64,000 bases of DNA from Mycobacterium senriense (lineage in GTDB: Bacteria > Actinomycetota > Actinomycetes > Mycobacteriales > Mycobacteriaceae), in assembly GCF_019668465.1 (NCBI RefSeq), contig NZ_AP024828.1, positions 186,001 through 250,000 on the forward strand, given 5' to 3'. The notes beneath the pieces are model-generated. The model was not told the DNA's origin and searched no databases. It was given only the letters and a program-made list of their open reading frames with translations. The translations under genes were made by a program, and so were the position numbers. Below, piece after piece: positions 15,883 to 25,020 of this stretch. The first letter of the stretch is position 1. Every line of letters begins with the position of its first letter.

Positions 15883-16725
15883 TCAGGCGGACGCGATCAT
15901 CGCCACGGAGCCCATGGCGAGCACCATGCCGATCCCCTGCAAGCGGGTCACCCGCTCACGCAGCACCACCATCGCCAGCACGACCGTCGCGGCCGGATAC
16001 AGCGAGATCAGGATGCTGGCCAGCGACAGCAACCAGGTGTGCAGCGCCGCCAGCATGGTGATGTTGGCGAAGATATCGAGCACCGCGACGGCCACGGCGA
16101 GTTTGAGTGGCCGTCCGCGCGGCATCACCAGGTTCTGGCTGGTTTTGGCCATTGCGAACACCACCAGGCTGGCCGCCACCCGGGCGAAGACCAGGGGCCA
16201 GAGCTTGCACACGTGCGGCGCCTGGTGCAGGAACACCAGGTTCAACCCCATCGCCGAGCCCGCAACCACTGTGAGCCAGGCCACTTTTGGCGTGAAACGA
16301 TAGGGCGTGCCCTCGACGGGGGCCTCGCGGCTGACGAGCATCACCGCGCCCAGCGCCAGGACGACGCCCACCAGGGCCGCCTGCCCCGGCCGCTCCCCCA
16401 GCGCCACGCCCACGGCGACGGGCACCGCGGCGTTGAGCACGGCCGCCAACGGTGAGACAACCGAAATCGGCCCGGAGCCAAGGGCAGCGAAGAACGCCCA
16501 CATACCGAACGCCATCCCGATGCCGTATAGACATCCCCACAGAACGGCGCCGGTGTGGATCGGGCCGCCGACGAAAACGGCCATCACGCCCAGTAACAGC
16601 GTCTCGATCGGGTAGGCGACGAGCATTACGCGCAGCGCGGCCACTCGCCGAGCTGCTACACCGCCCACGAAATCGCTGACTCCGTACGTAACGGCGGACA
16701 GCTGGGCGTACGCCGCCCCGATCAG
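15883..16725 (-). CDS. EamA/DMT-family transporter, probable CTG start overlapping smpB stop
   Basis: The protein has ten hydrophobic helices and two EamA-type halves, typical of drug/metabolite transporters. In-frame GTG at 16668 gives 261 residues but cuts the first conserved helix. The same frame continues upstream as LIGAAYAQLSAVTYGVSDF, a normal EamA N-terminus, until a stop inside smpB. No ATG, GTG or TTG lies in that stretch. A CTG at 16723-16725 overlaps the smpB stop as CTGA, the arrangement of coupled mycobacterial genes, and gives 280 residues. I therefore call CTG as the likely start, with moderate certainty. Substrate unknown. Confidence 0.78.
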   Translation of the reverse strand: MIGAAYAQLSAVTYGVSDFVGGVAARRVAALRVMLVAYPIETLLLGVMAVFVGGPIHTGAVLWGCLYGIGMAFGMWAFFAALGSGPISVVSPLAAVLNAAVPVAVGVALGERPGQAALVGVVLALGAVMLVSREAPVEGTPYRFTPKVAWLTVVAGSAMGLNLVFLHQAPHVCKLWPLVFARVAASLVVFAMAKTSQNLVMPRGRPLKLAVAVAVLDIFANITMLAALHTWLLSLASILISLYPAATVVLAMVVLRERVTRLQGIGMVLAMGSVAMIASA

Positions 16726-17231
16726 GTCATGCCCTTTGCTCGACGTCCGATCTCACGAACCACTTCGCGCTGTGCATCGCGCTGCGCCATGTCCTGGCGC
16801 TTGTCGTAAGCCCTTTTACCGCGCGCAAGGGCAAGTTCAACCTTGACCTTGCCCTCGGAGAAATACAGAGACAACGGCATCAAGGCGAGGTTACCATCTC
16901 GTATCTTGCCGACCAGCCTGTCAATTTGTTGCCTATGTAACAACAACTTTCGGTTGCGTCGCGGCTCATGATTGGTCCAGCTACCGTGCTGATACTCCGG
17001 GATGTACAAGTTACGCAACCAGACTTCGCCGTCGTCGATCGTTGCGAACGCGTCAGCTAATGATGCTTGGCCCTGGCGAAGGCTTTTGACCTCGGTGCCC
17101 TGCAAGGACACTCCAGCCTCGAACAACTCGATGATCGAATAGTTGTGCCGCGCTTTGCGATTGGTGGCGATGACTTGTTTGCTGCCACCTTTGCCGCCCG
17201 CCGCCTTGGCTCGGCCGGAACCCTTGGCCAC
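16722..17231 (-). CDS. smpB: SsrA-binding protein SmpB
   Basis: This 169-residue protein binds tmRNA and brings it to stalled ribosomes. Conserved blocks are NRKARHNYSIIELFEAGVSLQGTEVKSLR, WLRNLYIPEY, HEPRRNRKLLLH, GLALMPLSLYF-like NLALMPLSLYF, and the basic tail RDAQREVVREIGRRAKGMT. The start is GTG at 17229-17231, two bases after the ftsX stop; reading further upstream would run into ftsX. The N-terminal AKGSGRAKAAGGKGGSK extension is longer than in M. tuberculosis. The gene lies in the conserved block with ssrA. Confidence 0.96.
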   Translation of the reverse strand: MAKGSGRAKAAGGKGGSKQVIATNRKARHNYSIIELFEAGVSLQGTEVKSLRQGQASLADAFATIDDGEVWLRNLYIPEYQHGSWTNHEPRRNRKLLLHRQQIDRLVGKIRDGNLALMPLSLYFSEGKVKVELALARGKRAYDKRQDMAQRDAQREVVREIGRRAKGMT

Positions 17232-17233
17232 AG

Positions 17234-18127
17234 CTACCGCCGTATATAGAGGCGTAAGGTCGCATACCCCGTCACCGCCGCCATCGACACGCCGAGCAGG
17301 AACAGCCACGGCGCGATGTAGAGGATGTCGGCGTAGTCGACCTTGGCGATCAGGTGTGCTTGATAGAACTGGCTCAGCGCGTTGTCCAGGAACAATGCCC
17401 GAACCAGCATGAGTCCGACGACCGCGATCGCCACACCGATGGACGCGGCCAGCATCGCCTCCACCAGGAAGGGCAGCTGGGTGTACCACCGGCTGGCACC
17501 GACCAGCCGCATGATCCCGATCTCGGTGCGCCGGGTGTACGCGGCGACCTGCACCATGTTGGCAATCAACAGGATTGCCCCGACGGCCTGCACCAGGGCG
17601 ACGGCGAACGCGGCGTCGCGCAGGCCGTCCAGGACGGCGAACAGCCGGTCGATGAGGTCCTTCTCGTTGAGGATGCTGCGCACCCCGGGCTGGCCCTGCA
17701 TCGCGGCATCGAACTCCGCATGCTGTTCGGGATTGTTCAGTTTGACGATGAACGACGCCGGAAACGAGTCCTTACCCGCCACGTCCTTGAACTCCGGGAA
17801 CTTCTTGATGGCGTCGTTGTAGGCGTCCTGCCGGTTCACGAAGCGCACCGATTTCACGTCCTGCCGCGCATCGATCTTGTCGCGCAGCCCCTTACAGGGC
17901 GCGGACGCACACGTCGTGTCGTTGGCCGATATGTCGTCGGTCAAAAACACCTGCGTCTCGACGCGGTCGAGGTAGATCTCGCGCGAGTTGTCGGCCAACC
18001 GGACGACCAGCAGACCGCCGCCGAACAGGCCGATGGAGATCGCGGTCGTCAGGATCATCGCGGCCGTCATCGTGACGTTGCGACGAAACCCGGTCAGGAC
18101 CTCGTTGAGTAGGAAACCGAAGCGCAC
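17234..18127 (-). CDS. ftsX: Cell division protein FtsX
   Basis: This 297-residue membrane protein is the permease-like partner of FtsE. Features are an N-terminal cytoplasmic segment ([17 protein letters not shown]), helix 1 ([22 protein letters not shown]), an extracytoplasmic domain (about 45-165) with two cysteines ([10 protein letters not shown]), and three more helices with the KLVGAS-like [15 protein letters not shown] loop. FtsEX transmits ATP hydrolysis to periplasmic peptidoglycan hydrolases such as RipC in mycobacteria. It starts one base after the ftsE stop. Confidence 0.96.
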   Translation of the reverse strand: MRFGFLLNEVLTGFRRNVTMTAAMILTTAISIGLFGGGLLVVRLADNSREIYLDRVETQVFLTDDISANDTTCASAPCKGLRDKIDARQDVKSVRFVNRQDAYNDAIKKFPEFKDVAGKDSFPASFIVKLNNPEQHAEFDAAMQGQPGVRSILNEKDLIDRLFAVLDGLRDAAFAVALVQAVGAILLIANMVQVAAYTRRTEIGIMRLVGASRWYTQLPFLVEAMLAASIGVAIAVVGLMLVRALFLDNALSQFYQAHLIAKVDYADILYIAPWLFLLGVSMAAVTGYATLRLYIRR

Positions 18128-18817
18128 TTAGCGGTCCATCCCGTAGATGCCGCGCTGCTCGTCGCGAACCAGCCTGCCCAGCGACAACTCGACGACGCGC
18201 TGTCGCATCGAGTCGACGATGTGGTGATCGTGCGTTGCCATCAGCACCGTCGTCCCCGTGCGGTTGATCCGCTCCAACAAATCCATGATGTCCTTACTGG
18301 TATCTGGGTCGAGGTTGCCCGTCGGCTCGTCCGCCAGCAGGACCAGCGGCCGGTTGACGAACGCGCGGGCGATCGCCACCCGCTGCTGCTCACCACCGGA
18401 CAACTCGTGGGGCAACCGATTGGCTTTGCCGGACAGGCCGACGGTTTCCAGCACCTCCGGCACCACCCGGTTGATCGCGTCGGTTCGTTTGCCGATCACT
18501 TCCAGCGCGAACGCGACGTTCTCGTAGACCGTCTTTTGCTGCAGCAGGCGGAAGTCCTGGAAAACGCAGCCGATGACCTGGCGCAGCTTCGGGACGTGCC
18601 GCCCGCGCAGCTTGTTGACGTGGAACTTTGACACCCGGACGTCGCCGCTGGTCGGGTTCTCCGCGCCGAGCAGCAGCCGCATGAAGGTGGACTTGCCCGA
18701 CCCCGACGGGCCGATCAGGAAGACGAATTCACCCTTGTCGATCTTGACGTTGACGTCTTCCAACGCCGGGCGGGCCGACGCTTTGTACTTCTTACTGACA
18801 TGGTCCAGGGTGATCAT
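18128..18817 (-). CDS. ftsE: Cell division ATP-binding protein FtsE
   Basis: This 229-residue ABC ATPase has Walker [10 protein letters not shown] (about residue 38), Q-loop CVFQDFRLL, signature [14 protein letters not shown], Walker [11 protein letters not shown] and switch His ATHDHHIV. It energises FtsX at the division site. The start at ATG 18815-18817 gives [12 protein letters not shown], as in M. tuberculosis FtsE; an adjacent upstream GTG would add one residue. It is the first gene of ftsE-ftsX-smpB on the minus strand. Confidence 0.97.
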   Translation of the reverse strand: MITLDHVSKKYKASARPALEDVNVKIDKGEFVFLIGPSGSGKSTFMRLLLGAENPTSGDVRVSKFHVNKLRGRHVPKLRQVIGCVFQDFRLLQQKTVYENVAFALEVIGKRTDAINRVVPEVLETVGLSGKANRLPHELSGGEQQRVAIARAFVNRPLVLLADEPTGNLDPDTSKDIMDLLERINRTGTTVLMATHDHHIVDSMRQRVVELSLGRLVRDEQRGIYGMDR

Positions 18818-18860
18818 CACGGCACGCCAGTGTAGCGGTGATTTTCGCTGGCAGGCGAAG

Positions 18861-19361
18861 TCAACTGGCCGGTGGCGGCGAAGTCGGCACCGGGCCCGGC
18901 CCCGGCTGGGGTTGCTGTGGCGGCGGCGTGGCGGGGCTTGAGCTGGGCGGGCAGAACGGCGCCGGCAGGACGCACGGCAGCTGCGGCAACTGGAACGGCG
19001 GTGTGGTGGTTGTGGTCGTCGTCACCGGTGCTGGCGGCGGTGGCGGGGGCGGCGGCGGTGGCGGCGTGCTCGTCGGGGTCGGCGTGTAGGTGGCGGTCGT
19101 CGGCGGCGCCTGCACGCGGCTGCGCGGCACCCAGGTGTAGTTGGGGTCGGGCACGAAACCAGGCGGCACCACCTGCTGGGCCGGGGGCTTGGGCGCCGGT
19201 TCCGGCCGGTAGGTGTCGTAGACCCACCACGCCAGGAAGAAAGCGACGATCAATACGAACGTCGACGTGCGCATCCGCCCGCCAAACATGTGCTTCGGCC
19301 AGTGATGCTCCGCATCCGAGTCGTCGCCGCGCTTCTCGAAGATGTTCAGGGTGAACTTCAA
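18861..19361 (-). CDS. Proline-rich single-pass membrane protein (Rv3103c-like)
   Basis: This 166-residue protein has a cytoplasmic N-terminus ([14 protein letters not shown]), one membrane helix ([18 protein letters not shown], about residues 33-50) and a long Pro-rich tail including an 11-Pro run, a TTTTTTT run and a C-x6-C pair. The tail probably extends into the cell wall. It lies between ftsE and the mechanosensitive channel gene, overlapping the latter by 4 bp (ATGA), as Rv3103c does. Function unknown; a link with FtsEX or envelope tension is inferred from position. Confidence 0.8.
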   Translation of the reverse strand: MKFTLNIFEKRGDDSDAEHHWPKHMFGGRMRTSTFVLIVAFFLAWWVYDTYRPEPAPKPPAQQVVPPGFVPDPNYTWVPRSRVQAPPTTATYTPTPTSTPPPPPPPPPPPAPVTTTTTTTPPFQLPQLPCVLPAPFCPPSSSPATPPPQQPQPGPGPVPTSPPPAS

Positions 19362-20344
19362 CGCTTCTGCACCGCACCTTGGACGTCATCGTCGATTTGC
19401 TGTTCGGCGGCCTGCGCGGCCGGCACGGACGGGTCTTCTACCAGGCCTATCCGCGCGTCCGCCGCGGTGACGATCCCGACGCGGGCCAGCGCCCGGATGA
19501 CCAGCACGCGCAGCTGCCGGCCGACCTCGAACTGCTTGCCGGGCAGCGTCCGGGCCACCAGACGCAGGGTCACGGTGTCGACCGCGATGCTCTCCACCCC
19601 CATCACGGTGGGTGCATCCAACAGCAGCTCCCCGAGCACGGGGTTGTCCATTGCGCGGTCGCATTCCTGGTGCAAGACCTCGTTGACCCGGTTGAGGTCG
19701 GCGCTGGTCGACACCGGGATGTCCACCACCGCGCGGGCCCAATCCTTCGACAGGTTGACCACCTTGACGATCTGCCCGTTCGGAATGGTCAACACCTCGC
19801 CATCCGCTGACCGGAGCCGGGTCACCCGCAAGGTCACGTTCTCGACCGTGCCGCTGGCGTCCGTCGCGGACACCACGGTGATGGTGACCAGGTCTCCGAA
19901 GCCGTACTGGCGCTCCACCAGAATGAAGAAGCCGGCTAGAAGGTCTCGTACCAACTGTTGTGCGCCGAAACCGAGCGCGGCGCCGACCACGGTGGCCGGC
20001 GCGACCAATCCGCCCACCGAGAACTGCAGTACGGACGAGATCTGCATGATGACCCAGATGCCGATGATGACGACCGACACCCAGGAGATCACCGACGCGA
20101 GGGCCTGCCGGTGCTTGGACGCTTCCGAGCGCACCAGCGCATCGCTTTCGGCGAATCCCAGGTTGAGCTGATGCGTCACCTGCTGGGCCACCCAGTTGAC
20201 GAACCGGGCCGCCAGCACCGCGGCGATCAGGATCATGACGATCCGCAGACCCCGGGCGATGATCCACTCACCGAGCTCGCCCCGCCAGAAGTCGTGCCAG
20301 CGGTGCGTCATCGATGCGGCGAGAAAACTTGTGTTATTCGTCAT
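19358..20344 (-). CDS. Mechanosensitive ion channel family (MscS-like) protein, Rv3104c-like
   Basis: This 328-residue protein has membrane helices near residues 28-48, 85-105 and 112-130, then the MscS pore-lining/beta domain region [47 protein letters not shown], and a C-terminal alpha-beta domain. It probably forms a tension-gated channel in the inner membrane. ATG at 20342-20344 is chosen; an internal ATG (MTHRWHDFW) is possible. The start overlaps the prfB 3' end by 11 bp. A short acidic tail ([21 protein letters not shown]) closes the protein. Confidence 0.88.
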   Translation of the reverse strand: MTNNTSFLAASMTHRWHDFWRGELGEWIIARGLRIVMILIAAVLAARFVNWVAQQVTHQLNLGFAESDALVRSEASKHRQALASVISWVSVVIIGIWVIMQISSVLQFSVGGLVAPATVVGAALGFGAQQLVRDLLAGFFILVERQYGFGDLVTITVVSATDASGTVENVTLRVTRLRSADGEVLTIPNGQIVKVVNLSKDWARAVVDIPVSTSADLNRVNEVLHQECDRAMDNPVLGELLLDAPTVMGVESIAVDTVTLRLVARTLPGKQFEVGRQLRVLVIRALARVGIVTAADARIGLVEDPSVPAAQAAEQQIDDDVQGAVQKR

Positions 20345-21455
20345 CTTTTCGGTTGCGCCAACGGATTCCCGCTTCCAGGAACCCGTCGATGTCTCCATCC
20401 AGGACGGCCGCAGGATTGCCGACCTCGTACTCGGTCCGCAGGTCCTTGACCATCTGATACGGCTGCAGAACGTAGGAGCGCATCTGGTTGCCCCACGAAC
20501 TGCCACCTTCGCCTTTTAACGCGTCTAGTTCAGCGCGTTCTTCGGAACGCTTGCGCTCCAACAACTTTGCCTGAAGAACTCGCATCGCCGAAATCTTGTT
20601 CTGCAACTGCGATTTTTCGTTCTGACAAGTCACGACGATACCCGTTGGGATATGGGTTAAACGTACCGCAGAGTCGGTGGTGTTCACCGACTGGCCTCCC
20701 GGACCACTCGAGCGGTAAACATCAACGCGCACATCACCTTCCGGAATGTCGATGTGATCGGTGGTCTCCACCACCGGAAGAACCTCGACTTCGGCGAACG
20801 ATGTCTGACGGCGGCTCTGGTTGTCAAACGGGCTGATTCGCACCAGCCGGTGGGTGCCCTGCTCGACGGACAGCGTGCCGTACGCGAACGGGGCGTGCAC
20901 GGCGAACGTCGCGCTCTTGATGCCCGCCTCTTCGGCGTAGGAGGTGTCGAACACCTCGACGGGATATTTGTGTTGCTCTGCCCACCGGATGTACATCCGC
21001 ATCAGCATCTCGGCCCAGTCGGCGGCGTCCACTCCACCCGCGCCGGAACGAATGGTGACCAGCGCCTCGCGTTCGTCGTAGTCGCCCGACAGCAGGGTGC
21101 GCACCTCGGTGGCTTCGATGTCCGCGCGCAGCGCCTTCAGCTCGGCGTCGGCCTCGGCCAGCGCTTCTGTTTTACTGGCGGCGTCTCCGCCCTCCTCGGC
21201 CGCCAGCTCGTAGAGCACCGGCAGATCGTCCAGGCGCCCCCGCAACTCCTCGACCCGGCGCAGCTCGCCCTGGGCGTGCGACAACTCGCTGGTCACCCGC
21301 TGGGCGCGCGCTTGGTCATCCCACAGTTGGGGATCGGACGCCTCGTGTTCGAGCTTCTCGATGCGCGCGCGCAGACCGTCCACATCGAGCACTCGCTCCA
21401 CCGTGGTCAGGGTGGCGTCGAGGGCCGCGATATCGGCTTGCCGGTCGGGTTCCAC
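20334..21455 (-). CDS. prfB: Peptide chain release factor 2 (RF2)
   Basis: This 373-residue factor terminates translation at UGA and UAA. It has the RF2 anticodon tripeptide SPF ([11 protein letters not shown]), the peptidyl-transferase loop GPGGQSVN and the N-terminal helical domain. No in-frame UGA with programmed +1 frameshift is present, unlike many other bacteria. The GTG start at 21455 ([13 protein letters not shown]) matches M. tuberculosis; an in-frame TTG at 21464 lies 12 bases after GGAGG and cannot be excluded. It is divergent from fprA. Confidence 0.96.
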   Translation of the reverse strand: MEPDRQADIAALDATLTTVERVLDVDGLRARIEKLEHEASDPQLWDDQARAQRVTSELSHAQGELRRVEELRGRLDDLPVLYELAAEEGGDAASKTEALAEADAELKALRADIEATEVRTLLSGDYDEREALVTIRSGAGGVDAADWAEMLMRMYIRWAEQHKYPVEVFDTSYAEEAGIKSATFAVHAPFAYGTLSVEQGTHRLVRISPFDNQSRRQTSFAEVEVLPVVETTDHIDIPEGDVRVDVYRSSGPGGQSVNTTDSAVRLTHIPTGIVVTCQNEKSQLQNKISAMRVLQAKLLERKRSEERAELDALKGEGGSSWGNQMRSYVLQPYQMVKDLRTEYEVGNPAAVLDGDIDGFLEAGIRWRNRKDDE

Positions 21456-21617
21456 AGGCGACAACGTTACCGGGGCCCTCCGGGCAGCTTCCGCTCGCAG
21501 CGAGTGTCCAGGTCACGACCAGCGGTCATGCGTTTAGCATCGAGTCACGATCATGTGCGCCCCGCCTTGCGCGCGACAGCCCCCTGCGCGCATCCGGGCA
21601 CGAATAGAAGGTCGAGA

Positions 21618-22979
21618 ATGCGCCCTTACCACGTTGCAATCGTTGGCTCCGGACCGTCGGGCTTCTTCGCCGCGTCCTCCTTGCTAAAGGCGGCCGACGG
21701 GTCCGAAGAGATCGACATTGCCGTCGACATGCTGGAGATGCTGCCCACCCCGTGGGGTCTGGTGCGCTCCGGCGTCGCGCCCGATCACCCGAAGATCAAG
21801 TCGATCAGCAAGCAGTTCGAGAACACGTCCCAGGATCCGCGCTTCCGCTTCTTCGGCAACATCTCGGTCGGCGAACATGTGCAGGCCGACGAGCTCGCGG
21901 AGCGCTACGACGCCGTCGTCTACGCGGTCGGGGCGCAATCGGACCGCGCGCTGAACATTCCCGGCGAGAACCTGCCCGGCAGCATCGCCGCCGTGGACTT
22001 CGTGGGCTGGTACAACGCGCACCCGAACTTCGAGGAGTCCACGCCCGATCTCTCCGGCGCCCGGGCCGTCGTCGTCGGCAACGGCAACGTCGCGCTCGAC
22101 GTCGCGCGCATTCTGGTCACCGACCCCGACGTGCTGGGACAAACCGACATCGCCGACCACGCGCTGGAGTCGCTGCGCCCCTGCGGCGTCGACGAGGTGG
22201 TGGTTATCGGGCGGCGCGGGCCGTTGCAGACCGCGTTCACCACCCTCGAGCTGCGTGAGCTGAAGGACCTGGAAAACGTCGACGTGATCGTCGACCCCGC
22301 CCAGCTGGAGGGCGTGAGCGACGAGGAAGCGGCCGCGGCCGGCAAGACGGCGAAACAGAACATCAACGTGCTGCGCGACTACGCCAAACGAGACCCGCGA
22401 CCCGGACACCGCCGCATCGTGCTGCGCTTCATGACCTCGCCGATCGAGATCAAGGGCAAAGACCGGGTCGAAGCGATCGTGCTGGGCCGCAACGAGCTGG
22501 TCACCGACGACAACGGCTGGGTTTCCGCCAAAGACACCGGCGAGCGCGAGGAGCTGCCGGTTCAGCTGGTGGTGCGCTCGGTCGGTTATCGCGGTGTGCC
22601 CACCCCGGGGCTGCCGTTCGACGAGAAGACCGCGACGATCCCCAACAGCGGCGGCCGGGTCGAGGGAAGCCGCAATGAATACGTGGTCGGGTGGATCAAG
22701 CGCGGGCCGACCGGTGTCATCGGCACCAATAAGAAGGACTCCCAGGACACCGTCGACACGCTGCTCGCCGATTTGTCCGGCGCCGACGGCCTGGCGGATT
22801 TCCCCGAAGACCACGCCGAAAAGCTGGCCGACTGGCTGGCGTCGCGCCAGCCCAAGCTGGTCACCTCGGCGCACTGGGACCTCATCGACGCCCATGAGCG
22901 CGCGGCCGGTGAACCGCACGGACGGCCCCGCGTCAAGCTGCCGAGTTTGGCGAAGTTGCTCCGGGTCAGCCACGGCTGA
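21618..22979 (+). CDS. fprA: NADPH-ferredoxin reductase FprA
   Basis: This 453-residue flavoprotein opens with the FAD motif HVAIVGSGPSGFFAASSLL. It has the adrenodoxin-reductase block LEMLPTPWGLVRSGVAPDHP, the NADPH motif VVVGNGNVALDVARIL, the EVVVIGRRGPLQTAFT segment and the C-terminal YVVGWIKRGPTGVIGTNK that closes over FAD. It transfers electrons from NADPH to ferredoxin, for example for P450s. ATG 21618 follows AGAAGG by about eight bases. Length and order (divergent from prfB) match M. tuberculosis Rv3106. Confidence 0.96.
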   Translation: MRPYHVAIVGSGPSGFFAASSLLKAADGSEEIDIAVDMLEMLPTPWGLVRSGVAPDHPKIKSISKQFENTSQDPRFRFFGNISVGEHVQADELAERYDAVVYAVGAQSDRALNIPGENLPGSIAAVDFVGWYNAHPNFEESTPDLSGARAVVVGNGNVALDVARILVTDPDVLGQTDIADHALESLRPCGVDEVVVIGRRGPLQTAFTTLELRELKDLENVDVIVDPAQLEGVSDEEAAAAGKTAKQNINVLRDYAKRDPRPGHRRIVLRFMTSPIEIKGKDRVEAIVLGRNELVTDDNGWVSAKDTGEREELPVQLVVRSVGYRGVPTPGLPFDEKTATIPNSGGRVEGSRNEYVVGWIKRGPTGVIGTNKKDSQDTVDTLLADLSGADGLADFPEDHAEKLADWLASRQPKLVTSAHWDLIDAHERAAGEPHGRPRVKLPSLAKLLRVSHG

Positions 22980-23042
22980 GCCCGCTACGGCGAGTACGAA
23001 GGGCTCTACTCAACGCCCGCAATTCTCCTTAGCGTTGGCGGC

Positions 23043-23474
23043 GTGGGTAGCGACCAACCGGTAACCGTGCTTTCCGAGGACGAGAACTGGAATCTGTTGG
23101 GCAGTGTCGCGCTGGGCCGCCTGGTCACCAACTTCGCCGGTGAGGCCGAGATCTTTCCGGTCAACTTCGTCCTGCAGGACCGCACCGTGCTGTTCCGCAC
23201 CGCCGAGGGCACCAAACTGTTCTCTGCCGTGGCCGATCACGCGGTGGTCTTCGAGGTCGACGACCACAACCTCATCGAAGGGTGGAGCGTGATCGTGCGC
23301 GGTCGCGCGCGACTGCTGAAGGCAGACGCGGACATTCAGCGGGCCGAACGCGCGCAGTTGTTGCCGTGGACGGCAACGCTCAAACCGCACTACGTGCGTA
23401 TAACGCCGACCGAGATCACCGGCCGTCATTTCCGGTTCGGTCCGGAGCCTGACCGTCACGAGCCGGTTGCGTGA
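23043..23474 (+). CDS. Pyridoxamine 5'-phosphate oxidase-fold (PPOX) protein
   Basis: This 143-residue protein is a flavin/F420 split barrel: LLGSVALGRLVTNFAGEAEIFPVNFVLQDRTVLFRTAEGTK is the typical first half, followed by VVFEVDDHNLIEGWSVIVRGRARLL and KPHYVRITPTEITGRHF. Members bind FMN or F420 and reduce small molecules, or bind haem. Start is GTG 23043. It lies 63 bp after fprA on the same strand. Its last 59 bp overlap the 3' end of the convergent hemoglobin gene. Confidence 0.82.
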   Translation: MGSDQPVTVLSEDENWNLLGSVALGRLVTNFAGEAEIFPVNFVLQDRTVLFRTAEGTKLFSAVADHAVVFEVDDHNLIEGWSVIVRGRARLLKADADIQRAERAQLLPWTATLKPHYVRITPTEITGRHFRFGPEPDRHEPVA

Positions 23475-23889
23475 CGAGCAACTCGGGTGCGTCGGCGCCG
23501 GTCAGTCGCCGGTGCATGGCCCACGCGATCCGGCCGGCCTGAACTTTCGCCCGGTCGGCCGCCGGTCCGCGATACATCTCGTCAACGGTGTTGTGCCACA
23601 AGGTGAGCCAGCGGCGGAAGTGATGATCCGACAGCGGGGCACGCCGGTGGATTTCGCGGTGCGCCTGCAACGCACTGCCGCGATAAAGACCCGCGCGGAA
23701 CAGTACCGTCTCCCAGAAGTCGCACATCGTCGGAACGTGGGTCTCCAAGCCCGTGGCCCGCAACTCGGCGAACGGTTCGGCCAGGACCTCGTCGTCCAAC
23801 GCCCGCCCGTAGAAACGGCGCAGCAACGCCTCCACGTCGGCGCGGTCGATCAGGTCGGCAGCCGCCTCGGCCGTCGTCAGCTGGCTCAT
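23416..23889 (-). CDS. glbP: Group III truncated hemoglobin
   Basis: This 157-residue protein has the group III pattern: VEALLRRFYGRALDDEVLAEPFAEL, CDFWETVLFRAGLYRG, then PLSDHHFRRWLTLWHNTVDEMY, where the His of DHHFRRW is the likely proximal haem ligand. The C-terminal helix runs AKVQAGRIAWAMHRRL. Such proteins bind O2, NO or peroxide; this class is found in M. avium-type mycobacteria and is absent from M. tuberculosis. ATG 23887-23889 is chosen. A DosR-like inverted repeat lies about 70-87 bp upstream, and a Usp gene precedes it on the same strand. Confidence 0.82.
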   Translation of the reverse strand: MSQLTTAEAAADLIDRADVEALLRRFYGRALDDEVLAEPFAELRATGLETHVPTMCDFWETVLFRAGLYRGSALQAHREIHRRAPLSDHHFRRWLTLWHNTVDEMYRGPAADRAKVQAGRIAWAMHRRLTGADAPELLVTQPARDGQAPDRTGNDGR

Positions 23890-24093
23890 GTCAGCAACCC
23901 TTCGATATATCTGCAACTCAAAGTAACACCATCTTGCCCGAGGGTGCGGTCTCGCAACAGGGCCATTCGGTCCCTTGACACCGTTCAAAAACGGCACATA
24001 CGGGAGACAATTCCGGTCTACGCCGGGGCCTGACTTCGATGAACGCTATTGCAGAGCAGTATGTTTCAGATCACGGTGCCTGTGCTGCCCGAG
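23890..24093. other. Spacer between usp and the hemoglobin gene
   Basis: This 204-bp gap between two minus-strand genes holds an imperfect DosR-like repeat (23959-23976) and an AT-rich tract at 23900-23935, the probable promoter of the hemoglobin gene. No coding sequence is seen. Confidence 0.4.
23959..23976 (-). promoter_or_regulatory. DosR-like box upstream of the hemoglobin gene (weak)
   Basis: On the minus strand this reads AAGGGACCGAATGGCCCT. The half sites GGGAC and GGCCC resemble the DosR consensus (GGGAC-x4-GTCCC), but the spacing is one base longer. It lies about 70-87 bp before the hemoglobin start codon. Confidence 0.3.
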
Positions 24094-24891
24094 TTACAGG
24101 TTGCCGCAACGTATCGCGAGCACGGAGTGACCCTCGTGGCACAGGGGCTCGGCCCGATAGGAGTCGGTGACCAGCAGCTGGCCCGCATCGGCGTGGGCGC
24201 GCAGGTACCGGTCCACGCCGCCGGTCACGATCGCCGGCTCGGCCCGCACGTCAGGATACAGCCGCATCCACCGCGCCAGCCTGCGATCCAATTGCCCTTG
24301 CGCCGAGCCTTTTCCAAGAGTTCCGCCGCGAACTTCCGCATCTCTCGATACCGACACCGCCCGCAGCGTCGCTCGGCGCAGCCTTGCTTCGTCGAATGCG
24401 TGCCGCAGCACGGTGCCGTTGTCCACTTCGGCGACCACGCCGCTGACCCGGGGCGCCGTCGGACGGCTCGCCGACTGCTGGATTACGGCGACCGGACACA
24501 CCGCCGAGCGGACCAAAGAGGCAGCGACGGCGGGTCCGCCGTGGCAGGCATGGTTGAGCCCGATCCGCCCGATGCAGAGCATGACCGCAGACCTCGACGC
24601 CTCAAGCAGTTTGGAAACCGTCCTGCCCCAGAGAATTTCGGTTTCGATCTTGACCGGTCCGCCCACGGCGTCGACGGCCCGGTGGGCGTCGCTCAACGCG
24701 GCACGGGCGACGGCGAGCCGGGTGCCACCGCTGCGCGTGCCCGATGAGTCGTGCGGATCGATGACATACACCAACCGCAGCGGAATGTCGCGGCTGACCG
24801 CCTCATCGATCGCCCACACGGCCGCATGTATCGCCGCCCTGGATCCGTCGACACCCACCACAATTGCGGGAGCTGAATACACGTTGCTCAT
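24094..24891 (-). CDS. Universal stress protein, two-domain type (Rv3134c-like)
   Basis: This 265-residue protein has two Usp folds. The first opens with IVVGVDGSRAAIHAAVWAIDEA and ends with a nucleotide-binding-like GRIGLNHACHGGPAVAASLV followed by CPVAVIQ. The second starts at VSGVVAEVDNGTVLRHAFDEA and ends TGGVDRYLRAHADAGQLLVTD. Length and position beside PPE genes match M. tuberculosis Rv3134c, which there heads the dosR-dosS operon. Here dosR/dosS do not follow; a hemoglobin gene does. Two DosR-like boxes lie 84-130 bp upstream, suggesting hypoxia or NO induction. Biochemical role of the Usp is unknown. Confidence 0.87.
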   Translation of the reverse strand: MSNVYSAPAIVVGVDGSRAAIHAAVWAIDEAVSRDIPLRLVYVIDPHDSSGTRSGGTRLAVARAALSDAHRAVDAVGGPVKIETEILWGRTVSKLLEASRSAVMLCIGRIGLNHACHGGPAVAASLVRSAVCPVAVIQQSASRPTAPRVSGVVAEVDNGTVLRHAFDEARLRRATLRAVSVSRDAEVRGGTLGKGSAQGQLDRRLARWMRLYPDVRAEPAIVTGGVDRYLRAHADAGQLLVTDSYRAEPLCHEGHSVLAIRCGNL

Positions 24892-24974
24892 CGCGACTTC
24901 CTTTATTGCGCGGTAGAAAAGTGTTCATTGCACCGTTCAGTTAAGACTTTATGACCCGTAAACCCCACTCCCCC

Positions 24975-24994
24975 AGAGGCATTGGTCCCCAAAT
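24975..24994 (-). promoter_or_regulatory. DosR-like box 1 upstream of usp
   Basis: Minus strand ATTTGGGGACCAATGCCTCT. Against TTSGGGACTWWAGTCCCSAA it matches 13 of 18 aligned positions, with the left half TTGGGGAC intact and half-site spacing of four. It lies 84-103 bp before the usp start. Confidence 0.55.
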
Positions 24995-25000
24995 AAATGC

Positions 25001-25020
25001 CATTGGACCCTATGGTCCGC
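25001..25020 (-). promoter_or_regulatory. DosR-like box 2 upstream of usp
   Basis: A perfect 5-bp inverted repeat GGACC-CTAT-GGTCC (plus strand 25005-25018) within a sequence matching the DosR consensus at about 13 of 18 positions. It is 26 bp (centre to centre) from box 1, giving a tandem arrangement as in strongly induced DosR promoters. Confidence 0.5.

Noticed and set aside
20334..21464. Programmed frameshift in prfB
   Set aside because: The frame is continuous with no early in-frame UGA or slippery CUU-UGA; no frameshift is needed.
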